A DNA stretch of 64,000 bases from the NCBI GenBank assembly GCA_003665935.1, contig QPLR01000001.1, forward strand, positions 558,001 through 622,000, written 5' to 3'. Each line of letters begins with the position of its first letter. Within the stretch, counting starts at the first letter, position 1. Under the pieces are notes generated by a model, which was given only the letters and a program-made list of their open reading frames with translations, had not been told where the DNA came from and did no database searches. This document shows positions 43,592 through 52,809 of this stretch, in pieces. The translations under genes and the position numbers were made by a program. Source of the DNA: Halobellus sp. Atlit-31R (GTDB lineage Archaea; Halobacteriota; Halobacteria; Halobacteriales; Haloferacaceae).

Positions 43592-43670
43592 CGTTGTGTC
43601 GTAGCTAATGTGCCGGGCTTTTTCTATCTATTGATGCCCGTCTCGCGCTGTGGGGCAACGGCGGAGGCCA

Positions 43671-44834
43671 TCACTCGACGTAGTCGATCTCTGCGCCGTC
43701 GGCCGGCTGCTGCCCCTGCGGCGACGGCTTCGGCTGCGGCTGGGCGTCGTCGTCGCTGCGGCCGTAGATCTGCGGCGATTCGACGCCCGTGACGACGATC
43801 ATCGTCCGCATCGTGCCGTCGATCTCCTCGTCGACGGAGGTCCCCCAGATGATCCGGGCGTCGGGGTCGATCCGGTCGTAGATCTCCTCGACGACGCCCT
43901 CGGCCTCCTCGATGCTCATATCCGACCCGCCGGTGACGTTCACGAGCGCGGAGTTCGCCCCCGAGATGTCGACGTCCAAGAGCGGCGAGCGGAGCGCGCT
44001 CTTCACGGAGTCTTGCGCCTTCGATTCGGAGTCCGACTCCCCGAGTCCGATCATCGCGACGCCGCCGCGCTCCATTACGGTCTTGACGTCGGCGAAGTCG
44101 AGGTTGACGAGGCCGGGCTTGGTGATGAGCTCGGTGATCCCCTTCACCGACCGCATCAGGACCTCGTCGGACACTTTGAACGCCTGCCGGACCGGGAGTT
44201 TGCCGACCGCGTCGAGCAGCCGGTCGTTCGGGACGACGATGACGGTGTCGGCGACGTCGCGGAGGCGTTCGAGCCCCGCTTCGGCGTTGGTGCGGCGGAC
44301 CTCCCCCTCTGCCGTGAACGGCGTCGTGACGATAGCGATGGTGAGCGCGCCGGACTCCCGAGCCGCCTTCGCGACCACCGGCGCCGAGCCGGTGCCGGTG
44401 CCGCCGCCGAGTCCGGCGGTGACGAACACCATATCGGAGCCGTCGATCGAGTCGTAGATCTCCTCTTGGGACTCCAAGGCCGCCTCCTCGCCGACCTGCG
44501 GGAGCGACCCCGCGCCACGGCCCTGCGTCTTCTGTTCGCCCATCAGGATCTTGGTGTCGGCCTCGATCTCGACGAGGTGCTGAACGTCGGTGTTGGCGGC
44601 GACGAGCGTCGCGCCCTCGATCCCCTCTTCGTGCATTCGGTTGACGGTGTTGCCGCCGGCGCCGCCGCAGCCGACGACCGTGATGTCCGTCTGGAGGTCG
44701 ACGAGAACTTCCTGCAGTTCCTCGTCGGTCATCGTGCCGGTGCGGGGGATCTCCCCGCCCGTTGGTGCGTCGACGGCGTTCCCATCCCCCGTCTCCTCGG
44801 CCTCGTCTATCGCATCGTCGACGATGGAGTCCAT
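43671..44834 (-). CDS. ftsZ1: cell-division protein FtsZ1
   Basis: A 387-residue tubulin-family GTPase with [24 protein letters not shown], the tubulin signature [10 protein letters not shown] and the T7 loop [11 protein letters not shown]. The acidic N-terminal tail and the Pro/Gln-rich C-terminal tail ([13 protein letters not shown]) are typical. Neighbourhood with secE and spt5 marks the FtsZ1 paralogue, which in Haloferax sets up the division site with FtsZ2. ATG 44834 begins MDSIVDDAI. Confidence 0.96.
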   Translation of the reverse strand: MDSIVDDAIDEAEETGDGNAVDAPTGGEIPRTGTMTDEELQEVLVDLQTDITVVGCGGAGGNTVNRMHEEGIEGATLVAANTDVQHLVEIEADTKILMGEQKTQGRGAGSLPQVGEEAALESQEEIYDSIDGSDMVFVTAGLGGGTGTGSAPVVAKAARESGALTIAIVTTPFTAEGEVRRTNAEAGLERLRDVADTVIVVPNDRLLDAVGKLPVRQAFKVSDEVLMRSVKGITELITKPGLVNLDFADVKTVMERGGVAMIGLGESDSESKAQDSVKSALRSPLLDVDISGANSALVNVTGGSDMSIEEAEGVVEEIYDRIDPDARIIWGTSVDEEIDGTMRTMIVVTGVESPQIYGRSDDDAQPQPKPSPQGQQPADGAEIDYVE

Positions 44835-44981
44835 AGTATGGCCGTCCTTACCGAATACAGCCTAATTATCTTTCCCCTCACGTCGGACGGGCGTCTGACG
44901 CTGAGGCGGCCGGACACGGAAATTCGACGACAGACGCAGTCGGCGTGTGGTGGCACGCGCGGCGAGGAGTCACCAACGGCG

Positions 44982-46532
44982 TTACTCCGCGCGTACTGAC
45001 TGTGCGGCGTCACCGATCGGGAACGTCACCGTCTCCTCGGTGTGGACCTCGGCGGGCGTCACCTCGCGGCCGTCGACGTCGACCGTCTCGCCGGCCGACA
45101 GACGGCCGAACGCCGGCCCCTCCGGAACGCCAGCGGCGGCAGCCACCGCCGGATCGAACGTCTCGCGCGTGGCGGTGACCCGCGCATCCTCGACGGTAAC
45201 CTCGTCGTACTTCTCCACGAGGATCGCGACGAGCGCGTTCACGAGAGAGTCGACGCCGCCGGCGTCGCCGACGGCGGCGCGTCCCTGAGGTATCGTCCCG
45301 CCTTCGACCGTCTCGAACGCGACAAGCGTGTCTTCGGCGGCCGCCATCGCCGCTTTCTGGTCGATTCCGGACGCCTCGGCGAGGAGGTCGTCGGGGAGCG
45401 AGACGACGCTGAACGCACCGGCCGGTACGTTACTGTCGGAGGCATCGACGAGGATGCCACTCTCAGAGGCGTCGGCGAGAGCATCGCCGTCGGGGGCGTC
45501 TCCAGCGTCGCTGTCGGAGGGCGCCCCGTCGTCGCCGTCGGGGGCGTCCCCAGCGTCGCCGCCGGAGGCGTCGGGTACGGCAACGGTCTCTACCTCCTTC
45601 GCGGGCGCGCCGAGTCGGAGCCCGGACTCGATCGGGGAGAGCGCCGCTTCGAGCCGCTCGACGAGGGCGAGATCGACGCCGGTCGTCGCTCGGAGCCGCG
45701 TCTCGCCGACGACGCGGTAGCCGAGATCTTCGACGACCGCCTCCAGCGCCGGGTCGTCGTCCGCGACGAGCGCCCGCGTCGCGGCCGACTGCTCGAACGC
45801 GCGTTCGATCACGCCCGCGTTCGCCTCGGGGTCGCCCATCGACTTGCGGACCCAGTCGGCGGCGACGTGGCCGATCGCCCAGTCGGTCTCGCGGAGGATC
45901 CGCTCGAACTGCGGCGCGTAGTGGCCGCCGCCGAAGCCGACGATCTGCCGAGGGGCGGCGCCGCTGCCAGTCGACGTCGCGTCCGGGGAGACGTCCGCGA
46001 GTTCCAGCACCGCGCGGGCGACGGCCTCGGCCCCGGCGGGGTCGTTCCACTCGGCCTCGCTGCTCCCGAGTTCCACGAACAGCGAGGGCGCGCCGACGTC
46101 GCTCGGGCCGTGGTGCGTACACTCGATGCCGACCTCGTAGCCGTCGGGCGCGTGGCGGTCGAACGCCCCGACGACGGCGCGCTGGACGTTCGGACACGCC
46201 CGCGCGAGTTCGCCCGGCTCGCCCCCGTACTCGGCCGGACCGAAGTTGCCAGTGAAGTGCGCTGTCAGCAGCGGGCCCGTCTCGCCGGAGTGTCGCGAGA
46301 GGAAGGCGACGACGGACGGCGGCGTCGAGAACGCCTCTGCGACGCCGTCGAGTTCGAGGTGCCACGCGTCGAACTCCCGGAGCTCGAAGTCGCCGTGGCG
46401 GTAGTACGTCCCGCCGCCGTCGGCGTCGCTTCGCGTGGCATCCTCGTGCGTCTCCCACTCGGCGAGCGAGCGCAGCGCCGCGCCGATCGCGACCGACGCG
46501 CTGTCCGCTCGACTGACGACCAATCCGATCAC
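44982..46532 (-). CDS. dtdA: D-aminoacyl-tRNA deacylase (archaeal DtdA)
   Basis: A 516-residue enzyme that removes D-amino acids from mischarged tRNA. Segments such as IGLVVSRADSASVAIG at the start, LTAHFTGNFG, ECTHHGPSD, GFGGGHYAPQF and HVAADWVRKSMG are those of the archaeal DTD2/GEK1 family. I start at GTG 46532, since a TATA box at 46554-46563 lies 26 bp upstream. The tandem acidic segment with repeated DAGDAPDGD (about residues 325-375) is an insertion lengthening it beyond most family members. Confidence 0.9.
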   Translation of the reverse strand: MIGLVVSRADSASVAIGAALRSLAEWETHEDATRSDADGGGTYYRHGDFELREFDAWHLELDGVAEAFSTPPSVVAFLSRHSGETGPLLTAHFTGNFGPAEYGGEPGELARACPNVQRAVVGAFDRHAPDGYEVGIECTHHGPSDVGAPSLFVELGSSEAEWNDPAGAEAVARAVLELADVSPDATSTGSGAAPRQIVGFGGGHYAPQFERILRETDWAIGHVAADWVRKSMGDPEANAGVIERAFEQSAATRALVADDDPALEAVVEDLGYRVVGETRLRATTGVDLALVERLEAALSPIESGLRLGAPAKEVETVAVPDASGGDAGDAPDGDDGAPSDSDAGDAPDGDALADASESGILVDASDSNVPAGAFSVVSLPDDLLAEASGIDQKAAMAAAEDTLVAFETVEGGTIPQGRAAVGDAGGVDSLVNALVAILVEKYDEVTVEDARVTATRETFDPAVAAAAGVPEGPAFGRLSAGETVDVDGREVTPAEVHTEETVTFPIGDAAQSVRAE

Positions 46533-46553
46533 GAGCGTGCGTCGTCGCGGCAC

Positions 46554-46563
46554 GGTATAAAAT
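46554..46563 (-). promoter_or_regulatory. TATA box of dtdA
   Basis: ATTTTATACC on the minus strand. It overlaps an upstream GTG (46553) but sits at the right distance for the GTG at 46532, which settles the start. Confidence 0.7.
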
Positions 46564-46660
46564 GTCTCGGAGCAGCACCGGGGCGTCGAGTCGCCGACCC
46601 GGTGGCGACGGGGGACCGCCCGACGTCGTCGCGACAGATGCGCGACACTGGCCAGCGAGC

Positions 46661-46671
46661 GACCATTTAAT
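46661..46671 (+). promoter_or_regulatory. TATA box of aroE
   Basis: The CATTTAAT element is centred about 28 bp before ATG 46696. Confidence 0.65.
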
Positions 46672-46695
46672 CCGACCGCGGGGTGACGCGTGGAT

Positions 46696-47502
46696 ATGGA
46701 CGTATTCGGACTCCTCGGGAATCCAGTCGGACACTCGCTGTCGCCGCCGATGCACGAGGCGGCCTACACGGCGCTCGGGATGGACGCGCGCTACGTCACC
46801 TTCGAGCCCGATCGCGACGCCGCTGCCGACGCTGTCGCGGCCGCCGAAACGCTCGGCATCGCGGGACTGAACGTCACGATCCCGTTCAAGCAGGACGTGC
46901 TGGACGCGGTCGAGCCCGACGACGTCGCCCGTCGTGTCGGGGCCGTGAACACGGTCGACTTCACCGGCGAGACGCCGCGGGGGTACAACACTGACGTCGC
47001 CGGCGTCGAGCGGGCGTTCGCACACCACGACGTCGCCATCGACGGCCGCGAGGCAGTCGTCGTCGGAGCGGGCGGGGCGGGGCGAGCGGCCGCGTTCGCC
47101 CTCGCGGACGCCGGCGCATCAGTCCACGTCGCGAACCGGACGGTCGAGCGCGCGGAGTCACTCGCCGCGGACGTACCGGGCGCGACAGCGGGCGGGCTCG
47201 ACTCGCTCGCTCGCGTCGCCGACGCGGACCTGCTCGTCAACGCGACGAGCGTCGGGATGGAACCCGACGACGGCGAGACGCCCGTGCCGGCCGCACACCT
47301 GCACGCCGACCTCGCCGTCCTCGATGCGGTCTACGCGCCGATCGAGACGCGACTGCTCAGCGAGGCCGCGGCGGCAGGTGCGACGACGATCGACGGGGCG
47401 TGGATGCTGCTGTTCCAGGGCGTCGAGGCGTTCGAGCGCTGGACCGGCCGCGACGCGCCGATCGAGGCGATGAACGACGCGCTTCGGGCCGGCCTCCAGT
47501 AG
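46696..47502 (+). CDS. aroE: shikimate dehydrogenase
   Basis: A 268-residue enzyme reducing 3-dehydroshikimate with NADPH in aromatic amino-acid synthesis. It has [17 protein letters not shown] (shikimate-binding serines), NVTIPFK with the catalytic lysine, GAVNTV, the nucleotide loop [21 protein letters not shown] and NATSVGM, ending [13 protein letters not shown] 46696 fits both family start and TATA spacing. Confidence 0.96.
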   Translation: MDVFGLLGNPVGHSLSPPMHEAAYTALGMDARYVTFEPDRDAAADAVAAAETLGIAGLNVTIPFKQDVLDAVEPDDVARRVGAVNTVDFTGETPRGYNTDVAGVERAFAHHDVAIDGREAVVVGAGGAGRAAAFALADAGASVHVANRTVERAESLAADVPGATAGGLDSLARVADADLLVNATSVGMEPDDGETPVPAAHLHADLAVLDAVYAPIETRLLSEAAAAGATTIDGAWMLLFQGVEAFERWTGRDAPIEAMNDALRAGLQ

Positions 47503-47538
47503 CGGTTGCAGTCGGTACCGGAGCGGTTGCAGATCGGG

Positions 47539-49482
47539 TCAGTCGTCGGCGTCGGTCTCGACGCTCGTCTGCGAGACGCGTCGACTGGCCCGTTCGACGA
47601 ACTCGTCGGGGAGTTCGTCGATCTCGCCGGCCTGCACGCCCCAGAGGTGCGCGTAGAGGCCGTCGTTCGCCAGTAGCTCCTGGTGATCGCCGCGCTCGAC
47701 GATGCGGCCGTCTTCGAGCACGACGATCTGGTCGGCGTCTTTGATCGTCGAGAGGCGGTGAGCGATGCTGAACGTCGTCCGGTTCTCGGTCAGGCGGTCC
47801 AGCGACCGCTGGATGAGCATCTCCGTTTCGGTGTCGACGTCTGAGGTCGCCTCGTCGAGGACGAGCACGTCCGGATCGCGGAGGACGGCGCGGGCGATCG
47901 AGAGCCGCTGCCGCTGCCCGCCGGAGAGTTTCACGCCGCGCTCGCCGATCTCGGTGTCGTAGCCGTCGGGGAGGTTCCGAATGAACTCGTGCGCTTCGGC
48001 GGCCTTCGCGGCGTCGACGACGTCTTGGTGCGTCGCTCCGAACGTCCCGTAGCGGATGTTCTCCTCGACGGTGCCGTAGAACATGAACGTGTCCTGACTG
48101 ACGTAGCCGATCGACTGCCGGAGGCTCGGCACCGTGACGTCGCGGACGTCGGTGCCGTCGATCGAGATGGCGCCGTCGTCGACGTCGTACATCCGAAGGA
48201 GGAGCTTGAGCACGGTCGATTTGCCGGCCCCGGTGGGGCCGACCAGCGCGAGCGTCTCGCCGCCGTCGACGGTGAAGGTGATGTCCTCGACGATCGTCTC
48301 CTCGTCGTCGTAGCCGAAGTCGACGTCGTCGTAGACGACGCGACCGTCCGTGACGACCAGGTCCTCGGCGTCCGGAGCCTCGGCGATCTGGGAGGGTTCG
48401 TCCATCAGCCCGAAGATCCGGGCCGCGGAGGCGTACGCTCGCTGGTACATATTGATAATCTGTCCGAATTGGGCCATCGGCCAGATGAACCGCTGGGTGA
48501 AGAGGATGAAGCCGACGAACTCGCCGGGCGTGAGCGCGCCGCTGAAAAACAGCGGGGCGCTCCCGGTCTGCCGGTAGGTGAGCACCCAGGCGCCGCCGAG
48601 GAGGAAGGTGAAGACGAAACCGACGCCCGAGAGAACGCGGAGCCCGGGGAAGAACTTGATCCGGGTGCGGATCGCGTCCCAGTTGGCGTCGAGGTAGTCC
48701 TGTGAGACGCCGTCGACGCGGTCGGACTCGAAGGTCTCCGTGTTGGAGGATTTGATGACCTGGATCCCGCCGAGGTTGTTCTCGAGCCGGGAGTTGAGCT
48801 GGCCGACCGACGAGCGGACCTCGGCGTACTGCGGCTGGATCGTCTGGACGAATCGGTAGGTGAAGTAGCCGATGAGCGGGACGACCGTGAGAGTGATCAT
48901 CGCCAGCTGCCAGTTCCAGTACAGGAGGATCGCCGCGATGCCGAGGACCATCACGCCGAGGCGGAACGCCGAGTTCATCCCGTCGTTGAGGAAGCGTTCG
49001 AGGCGGTTGACGTCGTTCGAGAGGATCGACATCATCTCGCCGGTCTGCTTGTCCGCGAAGAAGTCCATATTCAGCCGCTGCATCTTGTCGTAGGTGTCAG
49101 TCCGGATCGCGTGCTGGATGTGCTGGGCGAAGGAGTTCCACCCCCAGTTGCGCGTCCAGTGGAACGCCGCCCCGCCGAAGAAGGCGACCGCGATCAGCCC
49201 GGCCGACAGATAGAGCTGTTCGGTCGACGTCCCCGGCAGCCACGCGTCGGGGACGAGCCACAGCGAGAACGGCCGCTCGTCGAAGAAGATCGAGTCGACG
49301 GCGACAGCGAGCAGGATCGGCGGGAACAGATCGAGGAGCCGGGCGACGACGCTCGAAACGAGGCCGACGACGAACGCGAACGCGTTCTCGCGGCCGTACT
49401 CGGCGAACAGCCGGCGCATCGGATTCTCGGCCCGCTCGCGCTGCCGCTCGAACGGGTCGTCTTCGTCCGCGGGAGTATCCAT
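47539..49482 (-). CDS. ABC exporter, fused membrane and ATPase domains
   Basis: A 647-residue half-transporter. Six transmembrane helices occupy about residues 30-350 (ABC type I exporter fold). The ATPase domain has Walker A VGPTGAGKST, signature LSGGQRQRLSIARA and Walker B VLVLDEATSDVD with the H-loop IAHRLST. It probably works as a homodimer exporting a lipid, drug or peptide; substrate unknown. ATG 49482 is used, as upstream alternative starts add only two residues. A CCTTTAGG element lies about 30 bp upstream. Confidence 0.92.
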   Translation of the reverse strand: MDTPADEDDPFERQRERAENPMRRLFAEYGRENAFAFVVGLVSSVVARLLDLFPPILLAVAVDSIFFDERPFSLWLVPDAWLPGTSTEQLYLSAGLIAVAFFGGAAFHWTRNWGWNSFAQHIQHAIRTDTYDKMQRLNMDFFADKQTGEMMSILSNDVNRLERFLNDGMNSAFRLGVMVLGIAAILLYWNWQLAMITLTVVPLIGYFTYRFVQTIQPQYAEVRSSVGQLNSRLENNLGGIQVIKSSNTETFESDRVDGVSQDYLDANWDAIRTRIKFFPGLRVLSGVGFVFTFLLGGAWVLTYRQTGSAPLFFSGALTPGEFVGFILFTQRFIWPMAQFGQIINMYQRAYASAARIFGLMDEPSQIAEAPDAEDLVVTDGRVVYDDVDFGYDDEETIVEDITFTVDGGETLALVGPTGAGKSTVLKLLLRMYDVDDGAISIDGTDVRDVTVPSLRQSIGYVSQDTFMFYGTVEENIRYGTFGATHQDVVDAAKAAEAHEFIRNLPDGYDTEIGERGVKLSGGQRQRLSIARAVLRDPDVLVLDEATSDVDTETEMLIQRSLDRLTENRTTFSIAHRLSTIKDADQIVVLEDGRIVERGDHQELLANDGLYAHLWGVQAGEIDELPDEFVERASRRVSQTSVETDADD

Positions 49483-49540
49483 CACCAACGTTCAGGGCTC
49501 GTCGGACCTAAAGGGTCGGATCGAGGGCATCGACGGCGGC

Positions 49541-49810
49541 TCACAGCGACCGTCGTTCGACGTCGGGGTCGATTCCGGCCGCGTCGAGGTCCTCGCGGAT
49601 CCGCGTCCGGAGCGGGTCGGGAACGGTGTCGCGGCCGACCGGCACCGCGGTCTCGCCGTCGCCCTTCACTTTCCAGTAGAGCACGCACGCGGAGGGTTCG
49701 TAGAACTCGACGCTGTAGTGGTCGTCCGCGCCGCGATAGTGGACGCGCGCGGCGTAGCCGTCCGCCTGCCAGCCGTCGAGTGCGCCGAGTGTGTCGATCG
49801 AGCCGTCCAT
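49541..49810 (-). CDS. small conserved haloarchaeal protein
   Basis: An 89-residue protein rich in aromatic strand residues (WQADGYAARVHYRGADDHYSVEFYEPSACVLYWKVKG), probably a small beta-barrel or sheet domain with a C-terminal helix. No family motif that I can assign with certainty. Lies between the ABC exporter and the DUF192 gene on the same strand. Confidence 0.7.
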   Translation of the reverse strand: MDGSIDTLGALDGWQADGYAARVHYRGADDHYSVEFYEPSACVLYWKVKGDGETAVPVGRDTVPDPLRTRIREDLDAAGIDPDVERRSL

Positions 49811-49876
49811 ACGTGCTCCGAGGGGCGCGTCGGTCCTCGGCCTTTCGCTTCGCGCAACAGCCCCGCACCCGGCGGG

Positions 49877-50401
49877 CTATCCGCCGCTCTCCGGTCCCCA
49901 CCGCCCCGCGATCCGAACCTGATCGCCCGGCTCGATGCCGTGCCGAACGGTGTAGTTGTACGGCACCTCAAGCACGTACTGGCCGCGGCCGCGGTAGCGC
50001 GTCAGTTCCGACCCGGACGTCCCGTCGGGCGGCAGTGCGGCGTGGTGGATCGTCGTGATCGTCCCGTTGGCGTCGGCGAAGACGATGTCGATCGGGAAGG
50101 CCATCTCGCGCATCACGTAGGCGTGCCGGTCCTCGGCGTCGTGGACGAAGAGCATCCCCTCGTTCGGGCCGAGCGAGTCGGTGTCGCTGAGACCGGTGTA
50201 GCGCTTCTGTCCGGTGTCGGCAACGCGGGCGTCCACCGACGCGAGCGTCTGACCGGTCGCGTCGTCGACGACGGTGACGGTCGTCCGCTCGTACTCGCCG
50301 GTCGGGAGCAGTCCGGGGTTCGTCGCGACCGCGACGACGCCGAGTGCGAGCAGCGCCGCGAGTGCGAGCGTGAGCCGTCCGAGCGTCGACCGATCGACCA
50401 T
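49877..50401 (-). CDS. membrane-anchored DUF192 protein
   Basis: A 174-residue protein with an N-terminal transmembrane or signal segment (about residues 8-26) and a DUF192 domain: VADTGQKRYTGLSDTDSLGPNEGMLFVHDAEDRHAYVMREMAFPIDIVFADANGTITTIHHA. DUF192 proteins are beta-barrels with a conserved Met/Asp pocket and no agreed function. It should face outward. ATG 50401 chosen; the longer frame enters the intergenic region. Confidence 0.88.
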   Translation of the reverse strand: MVDRSTLGRLTLALAALLALGVVAVATNPGLLPTGEYERTTVTVVDDATGQTLASVDARVADTGQKRYTGLSDTDSLGPNEGMLFVHDAEDRHAYVMREMAFPIDIVFADANGTITTIHHAALPPDGTSGSELTRYRGRGQYVLEVPYNYTVRHGIEPGDQVRIAGRWGPESGG

Positions 50402-50567
50402 ACGCGAGGGTTCGAGCGCGCTGGCGTAATACTGTCGGACGGTCCGGTGTGAAGGGACTCGACGCCCGAGAGGCCGACGCTCGTGAGCCATCTGCGTTCG
50501 GCAGTAGACCCGTTCGGTCGCCGAGATTGGAAACCGTTATCCCCGTGTGTAAATTCGTTCCGCGTAC

Positions 50568-50641
50568 GGGCTCGTGGTCTAGCTGGTTATGACGCTTCCC
50601 TTACAAGGAAGAGGCCGGTGGTTCGAATCCGCCCGAGCCCA
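50568..50641 (+). tRNA. tRNA-Val (anticodon TAC)
   Basis: A 74-nt cloverleaf. Acceptor arms GGGCTCG and CGAGCCC pair fully with discriminator A. The anticodon stem CTTCC/GGAAG closes the loop CTTACAA, giving anticodon TAC (valine GTA). The T arm GGTGG/CCGCC holds TTCGAAT. No CCA is encoded. Its 3' portion is repeated in decayed form 110 bp downstream. Confidence 0.95.
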
Positions 50642-50722
50642 CTACGTCTGTGCGAGCGACAGCGAGCACGAATCCGTGACAGCGAGGGCGGTTTTGAATC
50701 AGGGAGTGAAGCGAAGCGGAAC

Positions 50723-50751
50723 GGCCGTGGTTCGAGTCCGCCCGAGCCCAC
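50723..50751 (+). pseudogene. decayed copy of the tRNA-Val 3' end
   Basis: A stretch matching tRNA-Val 50613-50642 with one missing base and one A-to-G change. It covers the T arm and 3' acceptor arm only. This is what an attachment-site remnant looks like after integration and loss of an element in a tRNA gene. A partial tRNA duplication is the alternative. Confidence 0.65.
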
Positions 50752-50863
50752 CGCTGCCGACGCAACGCGGCGAGCGTGTCGAGGAGTCTGTGGCATCGCT
50801 CCAGCGGTCCCGGAGCGCCGTCGGTCGATCCTCCGACGACGGCGCGGCGATCCGAAACCCTTT

Positions 50864-50872
50864 TTTATATAC
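50864..50872 (+). promoter_or_regulatory. TATA box of tRNA-Phe
   Basis: TTTTTTATATA run about 25 bp before the tRNA-Phe 5' end. Confidence 0.6.
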
Positions 50873-50893
50873 TCGGTCTTCTCTGAGATGCGC

Positions 50894-50967
50894 GCCGCCT
50901 TAGCTCAGACTGGGAGAGCACTCGACTGAAGATCGAGCTGTCCCCGGTTCAAATCCGGGAGGCGGCA
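50894..50967 (+). tRNA. tRNA-Phe (anticodon GAA)
   Basis: A 74-nt cloverleaf with acceptor arms GCCGCCT and AGGCGGC, anticodon stem CTCGA/TCGAG flanking CTGAAGA-type loop (anticodon GAA), and T arm CCCGG/CCGGG with TTCAAAT. Discriminator A; no encoded CCA. A minus-strand reading of it gives the familiar false peptide PPGFEPGT. Confidence 0.95.
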
Positions 50968-51122
50968 TTAGACTCAGAGTTCGAATACCTGCGGTGCTGC
51001 GCGGGCGATTTTTACTGTTTCTTGGGACCGATTTACCGACCGCGAGCCGTGACTGTGGTCGCACTTCGATCCAGTCAGTTGTTATTGCGCAGAGGATCTC
51101 GAATACGTACTCACGTGCGTCC

Positions 51123-51587
51123 CTATTCCCACTCGACAGCGAGGACCGCGTCTCGAAGCGAGTTGAGTCTGCGCTCGACGACGTCCAGCGGACGTAAGTC
51201 GATGAACTCCGCTGGTTCGTGCGCGACGGGCGTCGCGCCGTCGTTGACTTGCAGGTGCACTGGGCCGAGGTCGTCGTGCGTGTCGTCCTGATGCCAGCCC
51301 ACCAGTAGACTTCGCTCTGGCTCGATCCAGTTGAACCAGTAGTACTCGTGGGGCTCCCCAGTCTGCAGTTGAAATCCGATCTCGATCCGTGTGGTCGCCA
51401 CTGGATATTCGTCGTCACCGAGGAACTGGCGTGGGTCTACCTCCGTGACGGTCCGGTACGGGCCGGCCTCACGCGGCTCAGCACGTCGTCGGCGAACGTT
51501 CTCGAACGCACCGCTGAGCCAGTTCTGGATGCGGTCGTGGAGCCGCTTACTCTGCAAGTTCGCTCGGTTAGCGAGGAAAACGACCAT
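51123..51587 (-). CDS. putative partner/effector of an HTH pair, unknown family
   Basis: A 154-residue protein with a basic N-terminus (residues 1-45, RRRRAEPREAG) and a C-terminal beta-rich domain: IEIGFQLQTGEPHEYYWFNWIEPERSLLVGWHQDDTHDDLGPVHLQV. The Trp-His…Asp-Asp…His pattern and general outline recall small haloarchaeal proteins found with HTH partners, and faintly TumE-type toxins. That link is a guess. Codon use is less GC-rich than the core genes. It follows the HTH gene by 62 bp on the same strand. Confidence 0.6.
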   Translation of the reverse strand: MVVFLANRANLQSKRLHDRIQNWLSGAFENVRRRRAEPREAGPYRTVTEVDPRQFLGDDEYPVATTRIEIGFQLQTGEPHEYYWFNWIEPERSLLVGWHQDDTHDDLGPVHLQVNDGATPVAHEPAEFIDLRPLDVVERRLNSLRDAVLAVEWE

Positions 51588-51649
51588 TACGCGAGTGTCG
51601 AGGGAGAGTCCGTCCGCGGTGACGAGAGTTCCACGACGTCATCATACAG

Positions 51650-52090
51650 TTAGAGGGCGTGTTTCACGAGCTCGAGTTCGGTGTTGATCGCCTCCCAGGT
51701 GGCGATTACGTTACGCCGCTCACGAAGCTCCCCAGCCGAGAACTCCTCGTCCGCGAGTCGCTCTCGGAACTCGTCGAGGGAACTGACGTCGCACTCCGTG
51801 GCCAGCTCTTCCTGTTCCTCCTTCAGCTCCGTGAGCTGACTCTCCAACTCGTCACGCGAGTGGGCCTCGATCAGGTCAGTCACCTCGTCGAAGAGCATCC
51901 GAACGGGATTCAGGTCGTAGGCTTTCGTCCCGTCGACAGTCGTTTCCGTGACCCAGTCGTCACTCTGCAGTCGCTGGAGTTCATCGTCGGCCGTCGCGCG
52001 CGAGACATCCGCTCGGTCCGCGATCTCCCGAACCGGCGTTGGCTCGTCCAGCAACTCAACGACGTGCCGGATACGCTCACGCCCGCTCAT
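51650..52090 (-). CDS. winged-helix HTH regulator (TrmB-like)
   Basis: A 146-residue protein with an N-terminal winged helix (ERIRHVVELLDEPTPVREIADRADVSRATADDELQRLQSDDWVTE, residues 4-48) and a C-terminal coiled-coil-like part (ELESQLTELKEEQEELATECDVSSLDEFRERL). Such HTH proteins in haloarchaea are often encoded with a small partner gene. In this pair it is the first gene and the likely autoregulator. Repeated TTTGAA elements lie upstream at 52151-52182. Confidence 0.7.
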   Translation of the reverse strand: MSGRERIRHVVELLDEPTPVREIADRADVSRATADDELQRLQSDDWVTETTVDGTKAYDLNPVRMLFDEVTDLIEAHSRDELESQLTELKEEQEELATECDVSSLDEFRERLADEEFSAGELRERRNVIATWEAINTELELVKHAL

Positions 52091-52412
52091 ACGCTCCGTC
52101 CACGATCCCGGATTCGAGTTGCTATTCTGCTAGGTCTTGTGCAGCCTGGTTCAAATGATTCGGCCTCCTTCAAATATTCAAACTCGGGCGTATGAGTGAA
52201 AGCGCGCCGTTCCTCGAGAGGCCGCATTCAGAGTCTCCGTCGCTGCGAACGAGACGGGCGGCAAGCAGCGAGGGATGTCGTTGAAATACTCGTTTTCGGA
52301 CAGCGGGCGTATACAACGTAATTGGAGAGAAAGAGAGCCGTACGTCGGAATACGATCGATCACGGTACAGTGCTTAGAAAAGAGTATATAGAAACAGACA
52401 GGTACCGTCGGT
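52091..52412. other. 322-bp lower-GC intergenic region with TTTGAA repeats
   Basis: No convincing gene. It separates the HTH gene from a divergent small gene. On the minus strand TTTGAA occurs three times between about 52151 and 52182, two of them eight bases apart, and this is a candidate operator. At the right end is the TATA box of the 52413 gene. A 30-codon plus-strand ORF (52192-52284) is possible but unsupported. Confidence 0.5.
52384..52390 (+). promoter_or_regulatory. TATA box of the 52413 gene
   Basis: GTATATA centred 26 bp before ATG 52413; supports that gene being real and leaderless. Confidence 0.65.
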
Positions 52413-52715
52413 ATGGTTGAGCCACGCGAAGCGTCGGAACTCCCAGAGCTCAGCGACGAGGTAGTGGATCTGACGCTCGAGACGATCGGTGATCTGAAAC
52501 TGAAAGATACCGAGACAACGGCCTTACGAGTACTGTTTATGTGGAAGAGCGTCGCTGCAGAGAATGTCAAACAGGATGAGGACGGACCCGAACTACCGGA
52601 CGAGTTCTCGCAGTCTTCGATAACCGAATTGAAAAGCACACCCCTGTCGGCGGCCCCAACCAAGGAAGCTAAGCTGCGGTTGTTGGAGTATTACGTTAGC
52701 GAGGAAGTGATGTGA
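52413..52715 (+). CDS. 100-residue acidic orphan protein
   Basis: A small acidic helical protein (…SDEVVDLTLETIGDLKLKDTETTALRVLFMWKSVAAENVK…). I recognise no family. Codon use is clearly less GC-rich than the chromosomal genes around the window, which hints at recent acquisition. It has a good leaderless promoter and lies in the region after the tRNA genes. Confidence 0.6.
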   Translation: MVEPREASELPELSDEVVDLTLETIGDLKLKDTETTALRVLFMWKSVAAENVKQDEDGPELPDEFSQSSITELKSTPLSAAPTKEAKLRLLEYYVSEEVM

Positions 52716-52809
52716 TCGGTTCGTATCCCAGATGAACACTGTCCATACTGCCGTGCCGTTCGGTCACGAGCGCCCGGTACGGTGGCGTCGTTGCCGGCCA
52801 GGGGACGAC

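Noticed and set aside
46530..46553. The GTG at 46553 as the dtdA start
   Set aside because: It overlaps the TATA box; the GTG at 46532 has correct spacing and gives the usual DtdA N-terminus.
50900..51418. A minus-strand frame ending PPGFEPGTARSSVE
   Set aside because: The peptide is the well-known false translation of a tRNA gene, here tRNA-Phe.
52192..52284. A 30-codon plus-strand ORF upstream of the 52413 gene
   Set aside because: TATA spacing is poor and nothing supports translation.
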